From: H17-190 sp034435615
Lineage (GTDB): Bacteria > Chloroflexota > Dehalococcoidia > SM23-28-2 > HRBIN24
DNA: 27,036 nt
Direction of reading: 5' to 3'
NCBI GenBank assembly: GCA_034435615.1
Contig: DAOTWZ010000003.1
Location: 1-27,036, forward strand
The notes beneath the pieces are model-generated. The model searched no databases. It had not been told where the DNA came from and worked only from the letters and a program-made list of their open reading frames with translations. Shown here piece after piece: positions 1-7,817 of the stretch (the first letter of the stretch is position 1; every line of letters begins with the position of its first letter). Made by a program: the position numbers and the translations under genes.

Positions 1-18
1 GCCTCACCCCCGAGAATC

Positions 19-31
19 GTATATTCTATAC
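19..31. promoter_or_regulatory. AT-rich palindrome GTATA-N3-TATAC
   Basis: GTATATTCTATAC is a perfect 5-bp inverted repeat with a 3-nt centre in an otherwise GC-rich spacer. It contains a TATACT -10-like hexamer (27-32). The same 13-bp layout recurs at 1496-1508, before the second CoA-transferase gene, and a degraded copy lies at 106-118. It could be an operator or simply part of a promoter. Confidence 0.4.
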
Positions 32-115
32 TCTACCTGTCGCCCCATTATCGCCCCACTCCCCCCTCCAGTCAACCCAGCCCCCCACACCCTACTGTTG
101 GGAGTGCATAGAATA

Positions 116-121
116 TATAAT
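116..121 (+). promoter_or_regulatory. -10 box for first CoA-transferase gene
   Basis: A perfect TATAAT lies 76 nt before the ATG at 198. No convincing -35 is visible 16-18 nt upstream. The flanking ATAGAATATA (108-117) is the inverted copy of TATATTCTAT at 20-29, so the promoter sits inside an inverted repeat. Confidence 0.5.
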
Positions 122-197
122 ACCCAGTGAGGACGGCGAGCCCCCACCCGAGCGCAGGCCTCGAAAGGTCCTGCGCCGTTCCAAGACGGAGGCGACG

Positions 198-1424
198 ATG
201 CGAGGACCTCTGACAGGCATCAAGGTCATCGAATGGAGCACCTGGGCCATCGGCCCTCTGGCCGGCCTCGTCCTGGCCGACCTGGGCGCCGACGTCATCA
301 AAGTGGAAGACCCTCAGACGGGGGGCGATCCCGCCCGCCACATCAAGTGGGCCGGCGGCTTCATCGACTGTGAGCTCCCCAAGGGCCGTAACGCCCTCTT
401 CGAGGCCATGAACCGCAACAAGCGTAGCATCACCCTCCATCTCAAGCATCCCGCCGCCCGCGAGCTCCTCTACTCCCTGGTCAGGGAGGCCGACGTCTTT
501 CTGCACAACTTCCGACCCGGCGTCCCCGAGCGGCTCGGCCTGGACTACGACTCCCTCTCCCGCCTCAACCCTCGTCTCGTCTATGCCGCCGGCAGCGGCT
601 ACGGCCCCCGCGGCCCCGATGCCACCCGCCCCGCCCTGGACTACGCCGGTCAGGCTCGCTCCGGCCTCATGTGGGCCATGGGCCACCCCGGGGACCCTCC
701 CTACTGGGGCTCCATCGGCTTCGCCGATGCCATGGGCGGCATTATGCTGGCCATGGGAACGCTGGCCGCCATCGCCGCCCGCGAGCTGCAGGGCGTCGGC
801 CAGCGGGTGGACACCTCCCACCTCGGAGCCAGCATGTTCCTCCAGACCATCGCCCTCGGCATACTCCTCCTCTCCGGCGACAAGGAGTGGCCTCGCTTCG
901 ACCGGCGGGCCGCCGGCAACCCCCTCTGGAACCACTACCGCTGTCAGGACGGTCGCTGGCTGGCGCTGGCCATGATCCAGCCGGACCGTTACTGGCATGA
1001 CTTCTGTGACGCCATCGGCCAGCCGGAGCTGGCTGATGACCCCCGCTTCCAGACCACGGAGCAGCGCCGACTCAACTGCCGGGAGCTGGTGGCCCACCTG
1101 GATGGCATCTTCGCCACCCGGACGCGGGACGAGTGGGAGGAGATATTCGCGCGTTACCCGGACTTCATCTACGAGAGAGTCCAGATCCTGGGCGATTTGA
1201 CCGATGACCCTCAGGTGCAGGCCAACGGCTACATCTCTGACTTCGACCACCCCGACCTGGGCCCAGTCAGGCTCCTAAACCTGCCCCTGCTGCTGAGCGC
1301 CACCCCGGCCAGCGTGCGCTCCGCTGCCCCCACCCTGGGCCAGCACACCTATCAGGTGCTGCGGGAGGAGCTGCGCCTCTCCGACGAGGAGATAGCCAGG
1401 CTGGCCGAGGCGGGGGCCATATAA
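198..1424 (+). CDS. CaiB/BaiF family III CoA-transferase-like protein, catalytic Asp replaced by Gly
   Basis: This 408-residue protein has the usual length and layout of family III CoA-transferases, which move CoA between carboxylic acids in the cytoplasm. Visible family features are the N-terminal PLxGIKVIE start, LADLGADVIKVE near residues 27-38, and NRNKRSITL. The region that normally reads DxSxxDA is V-D-T-S-H-L-G-A here, so the aspartate that forms the acyl-enzyme anhydride in formyl-CoA transferase is Gly210. It shares DYAGQARSG and NPLWNHYRC with the proteins at 16002 and 18601, forming a distinct paralogue group. The start has a GGAGG ribosome site 5 nt upstream. The substrate is unknown and transferase activity is doubtful without the Asp; a racemase, CoA-binding or regulatory role is possible. 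Confidence 0.9.
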   Translation: MRGPLTGIKVIEWSTWAIGPLAGLVLADLGADVIKVEDPQTGGDPARHIKWAGGFIDCELPKGRNALFEAMNRNKRSITLHLKHPAARELLYSLVREADVFLHNFRPGVPERLGLDYDSLSRLNPRLVYAAGSGYGPRGPDATRPALDYAGQARSGLMWAMGHPGDPPYWGSIGFADAMGGIMLAMGTLAAIAARELQGVGQRVDTSHLGASMFLQTIALGILLLSGDKEWPRFDRRAAGNPLWNHYRCQDGRWLALAMIQPDRYWHDFCDAIGQPELADDPRFQTTEQRRLNCRELVAHLDGIFATRTRDEWEEIFARYPDFIYERVQILGDLTDDPQVQANGYISDFDHPDLGPVRLLNLPLLLSATPASVRSAAPTLGQHTYQVLREELRLSDEEIARLAEAGAI

Positions 1425-1466
1425 AGTGGGCGAGGAGGGGGCAGCACAGCCTTCGGCCAGTCCCGG

Positions 1467-1489
1467 CGGGGTGGCTAGAGGTCACCCCG
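1467..1489 (+). terminator. Hairpin between first and second CoA-transferase genes
   Basis: CGGGGTG and CACCCCG form a perfect 7-bp stem with a 9-nt loop, 42 nt after the stop of the first gene and 8 nt before the next -10 box. There is no U-tract, so it may be a Rho-dependent or factor-assisted terminator, or an operator. Confidence 0.4.
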
Positions 1490-1495
1490 GTTCGT

Positions 1496-1508
1496 GTATA
1501 ATATATAC
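1496..1508 (+). promoter_or_regulatory. -10 box inside GTATA-N3-TATAC palindrome
   Basis: GTATAATATATAC contains a perfect TATAAT (1497-1502) and repeats the GTATA-N3-TATAC palindrome seen at 19-31. It is 127 nt before the start at 1635. No clear -35 is present, which would suit an activator- or repressor-dependent promoter. The sequence from 1509 to 1620 shows nothing else I can name. Confidence 0.5.
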
Positions 1509-1634
1509 AATGTGTAATTCTGCCGGGCGGGGCCTGCAGCGGCGCCAGGCTGCCCCCTTTGCCCTTCCGACACCAGCGCCACCGGCCCTGGTCGCAGCCC
1601 CTGTCGGCCCGCCCATCACGCACGGAGGTAAGAG

Positions 1635-2879
1635 ATGGGGCCTCTCAGCGGGATCCGCGTCGTAGACCTCAGCATCGGCATGGCCGGACCCTACTGCACC
1701 ATGTTTCTGGCCGACCTGGGCGCTGAGGTCATCAAGGTAGAGCCCCCGGAAGGGGACCTCATCCGCCGGACGGGGCCCTTCGCCCCTGACGACCGCCTCC
1801 GCGCCTTCGGCGGCTACTTCCAGAGCATCAATCGCAACAAGAAGGGGCTGGCCCTGGACCTGAAGCAGGACGAAGGAAGAGAGGTGCTGCGCCGGCTGGT
1901 GGCCGTCTCCGATGTCCTGGTAGAGAACTTCCGCGCTGGCGTCATGGAGCGCCTGGGCCTCGCCTACGAGTCCCTGCGCCAGCTCAACCCTCGCCTCATC
2001 TACGCTGCCATACGCGGCTTCGGCGACCCTCGCACCGGCCGCAGCCCCTATCTCCATCGTCCCGCCTTTGACCTGGTAGCTCAGGCCATGGGCGGCCTCA
2101 TGGGCACCACCGGCCCCGGCCCCGAGCAGCCCCTCAAGGCCAGCGGCGGCATCGGAGATACCGTCCCCGGCCTCATGGCCCTGGCTGGCATCCTGGCTGC
2201 CCTCCACCACGTCCAGCGCACAGGCGAGGGCCAATTCCTGGACGTCGCCATGTACGACGGCGTCCTTTCCATATGCGAGAGGGTCATCTACATGTACTCC
2301 TACGCCGAAATCGTCTCCCGCCCCCAGGGGAACCAGCACAACCTTCTCTGCCCCTTCGAGGTCTTCCCCACACGGGACGGCTGGGTGGCCATCTGTGCCC
2401 CGGCCGACCATCAGTGGCGCGCCCTCTGCGCCGCTATGGGCCGCCCCCAACTGGGGGACGATCCTCGCTTCGCCACCAATGCCCAGCGCGTGCAGCACAT
2501 CCAGGAGGTGCGTCGCCTGGTCAGCGACTGGACCAGCGGCCTCACCAAGGCCCAGGTGGTGGACGCCATCGCCGACCTCGTCCCTTGCGGCCCTGTCCAG
2601 GACGCCGGCGAGATCTACAACGACCCCCACGTGCGCGCCCGCCAGATGATAGTGGAGCTGGAGCATCCTGGCTGCCTGCGCCCAAAGGCCATCGCCGGCC
2701 TCCCCATCAAGCTCACCGCCACCCCGGGCGAGGTCAGGCAGCGCGCCCCCCTACTGGGCGAGCACACCGAGGAGGTGCTCTCCGCCCTGGGGTATACTCC
2801 AGACCAGATAGAGGGACTGCGCGCCCGGCGAGTGATCTACAGCTACCGCGGGCCCGAAGATCCCGCGCCCGGCGACTGA
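1635..2879 (+). CDS. CaiB/BaiF family III CoA-transferase with intact catalytic Asp
   Basis: A 414-residue family III CoA-transferase and the only one of the five in the window that keeps the catalytic aspartate: Asp208 in L-D-V-A-M-Y-D-G-V-L, the position that carries the acyl intermediate in formyl-CoA transferase. Other family features are GPLSGIRVVDLS, FLADLGAEVIKVE, NRNKKGLALDL and FDLVAQAMGGLM. The start has GGAGG 6 nt upstream. An MmgE/PrpD gene follows after 56 nt, so the pair is probably cotranscribed; activating a dicarboxylic acid to its CoA ester beside a PrpD-fold dehydratase or decarboxylase would be logical (for example itaconate- or methylcitrate-like metabolism), but the substrate is inference. 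Confidence 0.92.
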   Translation: MGPLSGIRVVDLSIGMAGPYCTMFLADLGAEVIKVEPPEGDLIRRTGPFAPDDRLRAFGGYFQSINRNKKGLALDLKQDEGREVLRRLVAVSDVLVENFRAGVMERLGLAYESLRQLNPRLIYAAIRGFGDPRTGRSPYLHRPAFDLVAQAMGGLMGTTGPGPEQPLKASGGIGDTVPGLMALAGILAALHHVQRTGEGQFLDVAMYDGVLSICERVIYMYSYAEIVSRPQGNQHNLLCPFEVFPTRDGWVAICAPADHQWRALCAAMGRPQLGDDPRFATNAQRVQHIQEVRRLVSDWTSGLTKAQVVDAIADLVPCGPVQDAGEIYNDPHVRARQMIVELEHPGCLRPKAIAGLPIKLTATPGEVRQRAPLLGEHTEEVLSALGYTPDQIEGLRARRVIYSYRGPEDPAPGD

Positions 2880-2935
2880 GACAGAGCGACGAGGGACAGG
2901 GAGCGATGCCCGCCAGCAGGGGGAAGGAGACAGAG

Positions 2936-4309
2936 ATGCCCAAAGACACCCGCAGCGCTACCCTTAGGTTGGCTGATCATACCCTGGGGCTGCGGTTCGA
3001 AGGGCTGCCAGCGCCCGTAGTCCAGAGGACGAAGGAGCTCTTCCTGGACTTCCTGGGTGTGGCCCTGGGCGGGCGGCTGGCCGAGTCCACAGAGCCCCTC
3101 GTCCGGGCCGTCTCTCGACTGCGGGCTGGCCAGCCCGGCCAGGCCACGGTAGTGGGGGAGAGAGAGCTCTACCCCCCACACTACGCCGCCCTCCTCAACG
3201 GCGCCCTCGCCCACTCCCTGGACTTCGACGACACCTACCGGGAGGGCGTCCTCCACCCCGGGGCGCCCGTCTTCGCCACCCTCCTGGCCCTGGCGGAGGC
3301 GGAGGGGGCGTCCGGGCGTCAGTTCCTGACCGCCGCCGTCGCCGGCTACGAGGTCTCGTGTCGCCTCGCCCGCGCCCATGGGTCTGCCGTACACCACCGC
3401 GGGTTCCATCCCACGGCCACCACGGGCGTCTTCGGCGCCACCGCCGCCGGCGCCCACCTCCTGAAGTTGGGTCGAGAGGCCCTCCTGGACGCCTGGGGAC
3501 TCAACCTCTCGCAGGCGGCGGGGAGCCTCCAGTTCCTGGAGAACGGTGCCTGGAGCAAGCGGGTGCAGGTAGGACTGGCCGCCAGCAACGCTATCGTTGC
3601 CCTGGTCATGGCCCGGGAAGGGATCACAGGGGCTGCCGAACCCTTCAGCGGCCGCTTCGGCTACTACCCCTGCTATGCCGGGGCGGAGTGCGACCTGGAG
3701 GAGGCCCTCAGCGGCCTGGGCCAGGAGTTCCTGGTCATGCAGACGGCGGTGAAGCCCTACCCGTCATGTCGCTACAACCACGCCGTCATCGATGCTTGCC
3801 TGGAGTTCGTCGCCCGGGGGCTGGCCCCGCCGGCGGACGTCCAGGAGGTGGAGATACTCCTGCCGCCCAGCGGTGCTCGTATCGTGGCGGAGCCGGAGGA
3901 GCGCAAGCGAGCGCCCCAGAACATCGTCGACGCCCAGTTCAGCGTCTATTTCGCCGCCGCCGTCGCTCTCCAGGACGGCCGGTTCGACTGGGACAGCTAC
4001 CGTCGCATCGGCGATCCGGCCATCGCCCCCCTCATGGCGCGGATGCGGGCCCGGGAGGCATCCCTGCCGGAGATGGGGGCCGTGGTCACCATCGTGTCCC
4101 GGGGCGGACGCTGCCACACCCTGGAAGTCCCGGTCCCCAAAGGGGAGCCGGAGCGCTTTCCTCACTGGAAGGAGCTGGCCGACAAGGCGCGCTCTCTGGC
4201 CCGAGGGACGCTGCCGCCTGACCAGGTGGAGGGCCTCATGGAGGACGTGGCGCGGCTGGACACCCTGGAGGACATGAGGGCCCTGGCCGCCCGCCTCCGG
4301 CCCCTCTGA
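2936..4309 (+). CDS. MmgE/PrpD family protein
   Basis: A 457-residue MmgE/PrpD-fold protein, the family of 2-methylcitrate dehydratase and cis-aconitate decarboxylase. Supporting stretches are the N-terminal LFLDFLGVALGG, ALAHSLDFDDTYREG with HPGAP (the conserved active-site region), FHPTATTGVFGATAAGA, and VKPYPSCRYNH, the usual Pro/Cys/His-rich motif. I chose the ATG at 2936 because an AAGGAGA ribosome site lies 6 nt upstream; an in-frame ATG at 2906 would add 10 polar residues. The open frame continues further upstream inside the preceding gene, but that part is an overlap artefact. It probably acts on a hydroxy- or unsaturated di/tricarboxylate linked to the preceding CoA-transferase. Confidence 0.9.
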   Translation: MPKDTRSATLRLADHTLGLRFEGLPAPVVQRTKELFLDFLGVALGGRLAESTEPLVRAVSRLRAGQPGQATVVGERELYPPHYAALLNGALAHSLDFDDTYREGVLHPGAPVFATLLALAEAEGASGRQFLTAAVAGYEVSCRLARAHGSAVHHRGFHPTATTGVFGATAAGAHLLKLGREALLDAWGLNLSQAAGSLQFLENGAWSKRVQVGLAASNAIVALVMAREGITGAAEPFSGRFGYYPCYAGAECDLEEALSGLGQEFLVMQTAVKPYPSCRYNHAVIDACLEFVARGLAPPADVQEVEILLPPSGARIVAEPEERKRAPQNIVDAQFSVYFAAAVALQDGRFDWDSYRRIGDPAIAPLMARMRAREASLPEMGAVVTIVSRGGRCHTLEVPVPKGEPERFPHWKELADKARSLARGTLPPDQVEGLMEDVARLDTLEDMRALAARLRPL

Positions 4310-4326
4310 GCCCGCCGACTGCGGGC
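4310..4326 (+). terminator. First of two tandem hairpins after MmgE/PrpD gene
   Basis: GCCCGC-CGACT-GCGGGC is a perfect 6-bp stem starting directly at the stop codon. No U-tract follows. A second hairpin lies 11 nt downstream. Confidence 0.45.
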
Positions 4327-4337
4327 GAGGATGCCCT

Positions 4338-4355
4338 CCCGTCAGGGTTGACGGG
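4338..4355 (+). terminator. Second tandem hairpin, overlapping a -35 box
   Basis: CCCGTCA-GGGT-TGACGGG is a perfect 7-bp stem with a 4-nt loop. Its 3' arm includes TTGACG, which could serve as the -35 of the next promoter. Confidence 0.4.
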
Positions 4356-4376
4356 CCCATTCCCCGCCTATACCTT
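4348..4376 (+). promoter_or_regulatory. Candidate promoter for CMD-family gene
   Basis: TTGACG (4348-4353) is followed by TATACC after 15 nt or TACCTT after 17 nt. Either would start transcription roughly 25-35 nt before the GTG at 4413. Confidence 0.4.
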
Positions 4377-4412
4377 TGCGTAAAAGACAGTCTCCTCAGG
4401 AGGAACGGAGCC

Positions 4413-5024
4413 GTGGCAGTGATACCTTATGTCCAGGAACCCGTGCCCCCAGAGCTGCAGGACTTCTACGCCCGTGTCCAGCGAGCCAGCCGGGGCGAGA
4501 TCCCCAACATCTTCTTTGTCATGGCCCACAGCCCCCGGCTGGTGGAGCACTGGTGGCGCACCATGGCCACCGCCCTCTCCCGCCTGAGCCTCTCCCCCCG
4601 ACTGCGGGAGTTGGCCATCCTGCGCGTCTTCGTCAACACAGGGCAGGCCTACGGCTTCGCCCATCACGTCGTCATCAGCCGTCAGCTCGGCATGAGCGAC
4701 GAAGAGATCTTCGGCGTCCGCTCCTACGTCGAGTCCCCCTGCTACGACGAGCTGGACCGACTCGTCCTCCGCTACACGGACGCTGTCACCCATCTGGCGC
4801 CAGAGGCGCCGGCCCTGGCCCAGGAGCTGGCCCAGAGGCTCACCCACCAGGAGCTGGTGGAGCTGACCTTCTGCATCGGCGCCTGGAACATGATGTCACG
4901 CATCCTCCACGCCCTGCAGGTGGACCTGGAAGAGGGCTACGAGACGGCGGTGCCCGCCTGGTGGGCCCAGGAGCGGCTCCCCTCCCTGCACACGGCCTAT
5001 CGGCCGCAACAGCCGCCCGCCTAG
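4413..5024 (+). CDS. Carboxymuconolactone decarboxylase (CMD/AhpD-like) family protein
   Basis: This 203-residue protein starts with GTG, chosen for the strong AGGAGGA 8 nt upstream. The helical core SPRLRELAILRV, QAYGFAHHVVISRQLG and GMSDEEIFGV matches the CMD fold. The Cys-x-x-Cys pair of AhpD peroxidase-type members is absent, so a thiol-peroxidase role is unlikely; it resembles the gamma-carboxymuconolactone decarboxylase-like branch of uncharacterised enzymes. It has its own candidate promoter and follows the CoA-transferase and MmgE/PrpD genes, so a role in the same carboxylic-acid catabolism is possible. The substrate cannot be named. Confidence 0.85.
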   Translation: MAVIPYVQEPVPPELQDFYARVQRASRGEIPNIFFVMAHSPRLVEHWWRTMATALSRLSLSPRLRELAILRVFVNTGQAYGFAHHVVISRQLGMSDEEIFGVRSYVESPCYDELDRLVLRYTDAVTHLAPEAPALAQELAQRLTHQELVELTFCIGAWNMMSRILHALQVDLEEGYETAVPAWWAQERLPSLHTAYRPQQPPA

Positions 5025-5164
5025 GGCCTGCGCCGACGGCGCAGGCCGCGGTAGACGGTGCGACGAAGCTGGCGCCGCAGCAAGTAGCCCATCAGGGCCC
5101 GCGGCCCCCGCGCCGCCGCTCGCAGCAGCCAATAGAGGGAGAGGGCGCGGTAGACGTTGCGCAC
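5021..5164 (-). CDS. Small arginine-rich protein (47 aa), unrecognised
   Basis: A short minus-strand frame begins with GTG preceded by a GGGAGG ribosome site 6 nt away and encodes 47 residues. It is strongly basic and ends RRRRRP. Nearly all codons have G or C at the third position, as in the neighbouring real genes. It contains an internal echo, NVYRAL and TVYRGL, and a short hydrophobic LSLYWLL stretch. Its TAG shares the CTAG tetranucleotide with the stop of the convergent CMD-family gene. The function is unknown; binding to nucleic acid or membranes is conceivable from the charge. It could also be a chance frame in GC-rich DNA. Confidence 0.4.
   Translation of the reverse strand: MRNVYRALSLYWLLRAAARGPRALMGYLLRRQLRRTVYRGLRRRRRP
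5025..5047. terminator. Perfect 10-bp hairpin after CMD-family gene
   Basis: GGCCTGCGCC-GAC-GGCGCAGGCC is a perfect 10-bp stem with a 3-nt loop, starting right after the CMD-family stop. It lacks a U-tract. It also lies in the last codons of the convergent small ORF, so it could act on transcripts from either side. Confidence 0.55.
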
Positions 5165-5210
5165 GGCTGGCCTCCCTGCCCGGCCCCCCACGGCGGCGGG
5201 CCGGGTGCCT

Positions 5211-5221
5211 TATACTATACT
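5211..5221 (+). promoter_or_regulatory. Overlapping TATACT -10 boxes before xdhC
   Basis: TATACTATACT holds two overlapping TATACT hexamers (5211-5216 and 5216-5221) in a GC-rich spacer, 33-43 nt before the xdhC ATG. No -35 is obvious. The complement reads AGTATAGTATA, so a divergent start for the small minus-strand ORF is possible. Confidence 0.45.
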
Positions 5222-5253
5222 GCGAACGGGAGGGACATCAGAGAGGGTAGGCC

Positions 5254-6363
5254 ATGGAGACGCACGAGGCGCGGCTGCTGCTGCAAGCGACACGGGACGC
5301 CTGGGCCCGGGGCGAAGGGGTGGCCCTGGCCACCGTGGTCCAGGTCTTCGGCTCCGCCTACCGTCGGGAGGGAGCCAAGATGATAGCCACCACCGCCGGG
5401 GACACCGCCTGCATGATCTCTGGCGGCTGCCTGGAGCCAGAGGTGGTGGAGGTGGCCAAGCGCGTCCTGGCCAGCGGCCAGCCCGCCCGCGTCCGCTACA
5501 ACCTGGACGAGGACGTGATGTGGGGGCTAGGGCTGGGCTGCGGCGGCTCCGTGGAGGTCTACATAGAGCCCCTGGAGCCGGGCGGCATCCTCGCCCGTTG
5601 GCTGGAGCTGCAGGAGCGGGGTGAGAGCGCCGTCCTGGCCACCCCCCTCAGCGGTGGCCAGGGTCGCCTCTTGGTGCGGGACGATGCCGCCCCGGAGGGC
5701 CAGCTCCAGCCGCTGGAGCTGGCGGAGGCGGCCCATGAGGCAGCCCGCGCCCTTCTGAAAGAGTCCTCTCCCAGGGCCCACACCCGCCGCCTGCCGGAGG
5801 GGGAGCTCTTTCTGGACGTCAGCGTGCCGCCGCCGGAGCTGGTGGTCTTCGGCGCCGGCCACGACGCCATCCCCCTGGTGGCCCTGGCCAACAGCCTGGG
5901 CTTCCGCACCGTCCTGGTGGACGCCCGCCCCGCCTACGCCACTCCGGAGCGCTTCCCCGGCGCCGAGATAGTGCTGGCCCACCCCAGCGATTTCCCCGAG
6001 AAGGTCCGCCTCACATCCCGCTCCTACGTCGTCGTCATGAACCACCACCTGGAGCGGGACCAGGCGTCTCTGGAGTACGCCCTCCGCTCCCCCGCTCCCT
6101 ACATCGGCATGCTGGGGCCCTACTCCCGCTTCCAGCGGCTGCTGGACGGGCTGGCCGCCAGAGGTGTCCAGCCATCGACCGAGGAGCTGGCCCGCGTCCA
6201 CAGCCCGGTGGGGCTGGACATCGGCGCCGAGAGCGCCGAGGAGGTGGCGCTCAGCATCATGAGCGAGGTGCTGGCCGTCCACCGCGGCTTCAGCGGCGGC
6301 CCCCTGCGCGGCCGCCAGGGCCGCATCCACGAGCCCCAGCAGCCGGAACACCAGCGGGCCTAG
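5254..6363 (+). CDS. xdhC: XdhC/CoxI family molybdenum-cofactor maturation protein
   Basis: A 369-residue two-domain XdhC/CoxI protein. These proteins bind molybdenum cofactor, help its sulfuration and hand it to xanthine-dehydrogenase-family enzymes. The N-terminal domain shows GSAYRREGAKM (33-43), SGGCLE (56-61) and WGLGLGCGG (90-98); the C-terminal Rossmann domain has VVFGAGHDAIP (197-207), VLVDARP and YIGMLGPYSR, followed by GLDIGAESAEEVA. The last 20 or so residues are a polar tail. A GAGAGGG site precedes the ATG. It is the natural maturation partner of the coxSLM genes 2 kb downstream, although a minus-strand gene stands between them. Confidence 0.92.
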   Translation: METHEARLLLQATRDAWARGEGVALATVVQVFGSAYRREGAKMIATTAGDTACMISGGCLEPEVVEVAKRVLASGQPARVRYNLDEDVMWGLGLGCGGSVEVYIEPLEPGGILARWLELQERGESAVLATPLSGGQGRLLVRDDAAPEGQLQPLELAEAAHEAARALLKESSPRAHTRRLPEGELFLDVSVPPPELVVFGAGHDAIPLVALANSLGFRTVLVDARPAYATPERFPGAEIVLAHPSDFPEKVRLTSRSYVVVMNHHLERDQASLEYALRSPAPYIGMLGPYSRFQRLLDGLAARGVQPSTEELARVHSPVGLDIGAESAEEVALSIMSEVLAVHRGFSGGPLRGRQGRIHEPQQPEHQRA

Positions 6364-6393
6364 CCCGCGCCCAGCCCACCGGCCGGCCTCTCC

Positions 6394-7779
6394 TCAGCCC
6401 CTGTACTCCAGGACGTAGAGGCCGAAGTTGACATCGCTGAGTAGGACGAGGCCTTCCCCCGCCCACACCCCCCACACGAAGGGGAACGACCGGCCGGGCA
6501 GGTGCACACCGTAAGGGTCCGGGTGGGCCGGCGGCACGAAGGATGCCACCTGGCGCGGCCTCCCCGGTTGCGAGAGGTCCAGCACCACCAGGCCATCGCT
6601 GTACCAAGACAGGAAGAGGATAGGGCCCAGGAAGAAGGGGTTGTGGACGGAGAAGATTCCGTCCTGCCGCTGAGAGCGGGCGTCATCGGTGGCGAAGGTG
6701 GCCACCTGGGACGGCGAGGCGGGATCCGAGACGTCCAGGATGCGGACGTAGCCCCAGCCGTCCTCCACGCCCGGCGGCCCGGACGGTCGCAGGTCCTCGT
6801 CCGTCAACACCACGACCTCCCGCCCCGGCATGGGGACGGCAGAGTGGGTGTTCCCCTCCGCCTGCGGGTCGTATTCGAACCGCCCCAGGTAGCGAGGGCT
6901 GGCCGGGTCAGAGATATCGAGGACAATGAGGCCACTGTCCCAGTAAGAGAGGAATGCCCGCCTGCCGGAGGGATCGGCCCAGACGCTGTGGAGGAGGCTG
7001 ACCCGCGTAGGCCGGCCATCGCTGCCGCCGTCGCGGAAGGGGATGCCCAGGGCGGAGTTGGCCCCCCACTGGGAGAGCAGCACCGGACGCCGCGGGTCCG
7101 TCACCTCCACCAGCTTGAAGTCCAGCCCTCTGCCCGCCAGCCCGGCCTCCCGGGTGTCGCGCTCGGCCAGGGGGTCCGCCAGCAGGACATAGGCGCGCCC
7201 CTCTCGCTGGAAGAGATAGAGCTCGTGCACCCCCTGACCGTAGCGCGCCTCGCCCACGCTGAAGAAGGCCAGGTGCTGGGGGCGCGTAGGGTCCGTCACG
7301 TCCCACAGGTCTACCCCTCCCTCCACCCCCTGCCCGAAGGGGACACAGCGCTGGATACCCACTGCCAGCAGGTCGCCCTGGTAGGCCGGGGTGCTCAGGG
7401 GGCGCACCATCAGATCCTCAGCCGTGGTGCCGGGACGGCCGGCCGCCGTGGCCACCTGGCGGGGGCTCGTCGGGTCCCTGACATCGATGATCTTTACGCC
7501 CGTGGAGGGGCAGGCCGTGCCCGGGCCAGCCCTGCCCGGCGCCTCCTCGCTCCCCCAGGTCCCCACATAGGCGAACCCCCTGTGGCCCCAGACATCGCCG
7601 TTGAAGCCCCCCAAGGGGAGCTGGCCAAGGAGGCGCAGAGACGGCTCCCCGTCCACTGTGGTTGGCGAGGAGCCGTCCCGCCCGCTCAGGGAGGAGCGCA
7701 GGGCCAGGCAGGCCCCCAGGGAGGCCAGCGCCGCCAGCGTCAGGGTCAGCAGGGCCCACAGGCCGCGTCGAAGGGCCAT
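6394..7779 (-). CDS. LVIVD-repeat beta-propeller protein, exported lipoprotein candidate
   Basis: This 461-residue protein opens with MALRRGLWALLTLTLAAL and a possible lipobox L-G-A-C, indicating export and perhaps lipid anchoring. The rest holds at least six repeats of the form G-x-x-(I/V/L)-x-D-(V/I/L)-(S/T/R)-(D/Q)-P-x-x-P, typical of LVIVD-repeat propellers found on bacterial surfaces. I prefer the ATG at 7779: it starts the signal peptide cleanly, while the GTG at 7800 adds seven residues and lacks a ribosome site. A TATATT -10-like box ends 8 nt before this ATG, suggesting a leaderless mRNA. It is divergent from the cox operon. Binding partner or ligand is unknown. Confidence 0.85.
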   Translation of the reverse strand: MALRRGLWALLTLTLAALASLGACLALRSSLSGRDGSSPTTVDGEPSLRLLGQLPLGGFNGDVWGHRGFAYVGTWGSEEAPGRAGPGTACPSTGVKIIDVRDPTSPRQVATAAGRPGTTAEDLMVRPLSTPAYQGDLLAVGIQRCVPFGQGVEGGVDLWDVTDPTRPQHLAFFSVGEARYGQGVHELYLFQREGRAYVLLADPLAERDTREAGLAGRGLDFKLVEVTDPRRPVLLSQWGANSALGIPFRDGGSDGRPTRVSLLHSVWADPSGRRAFLSYWDSGLIVLDISDPASPRYLGRFEYDPQAEGNTHSAVPMPGREVVVLTDEDLRPSGPPGVEDGWGYVRILDVSDPASPSQVATFATDDARSQRQDGIFSVHNPFFLGPILFLSWYSDGLVVLDLSQPGRPRQVASFVPPAHPDPYGVHLPGRSFPFVWGVWAGEGLVLLSDVNFGLYVLEYRG

Positions 7780-7787
7780 CACGTCTG

Positions 7788-7793
7788 AATATA
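7788..7793 (-). promoter_or_regulatory. Candidate -10 box for LVIVD gene
   Basis: On the minus strand the hexamer reads TATATT and would place the transcript start at or next to the ATG at 7779, giving a leaderless message. If so, the GTG at 7800 lies upstream of the transcript. Confidence 0.35.
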
Positions 7794-7817
7794 CGCTCAC
7801 CGGGCCGCCGAATCATC

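Noticed and set aside
2273..2935. Upstream extension of the MmgE/PrpD gene into the CoA-transferase gene
   Set aside because: The extension is Arg/Pro/Gly-rich out-of-frame translation of the preceding gene; the ribosome site and family similarity begin at 2936.
4413..5024. AhpD-type alkylhydroperoxidase
   Set aside because: The CxxC pair needed for peroxidase activity is not present.
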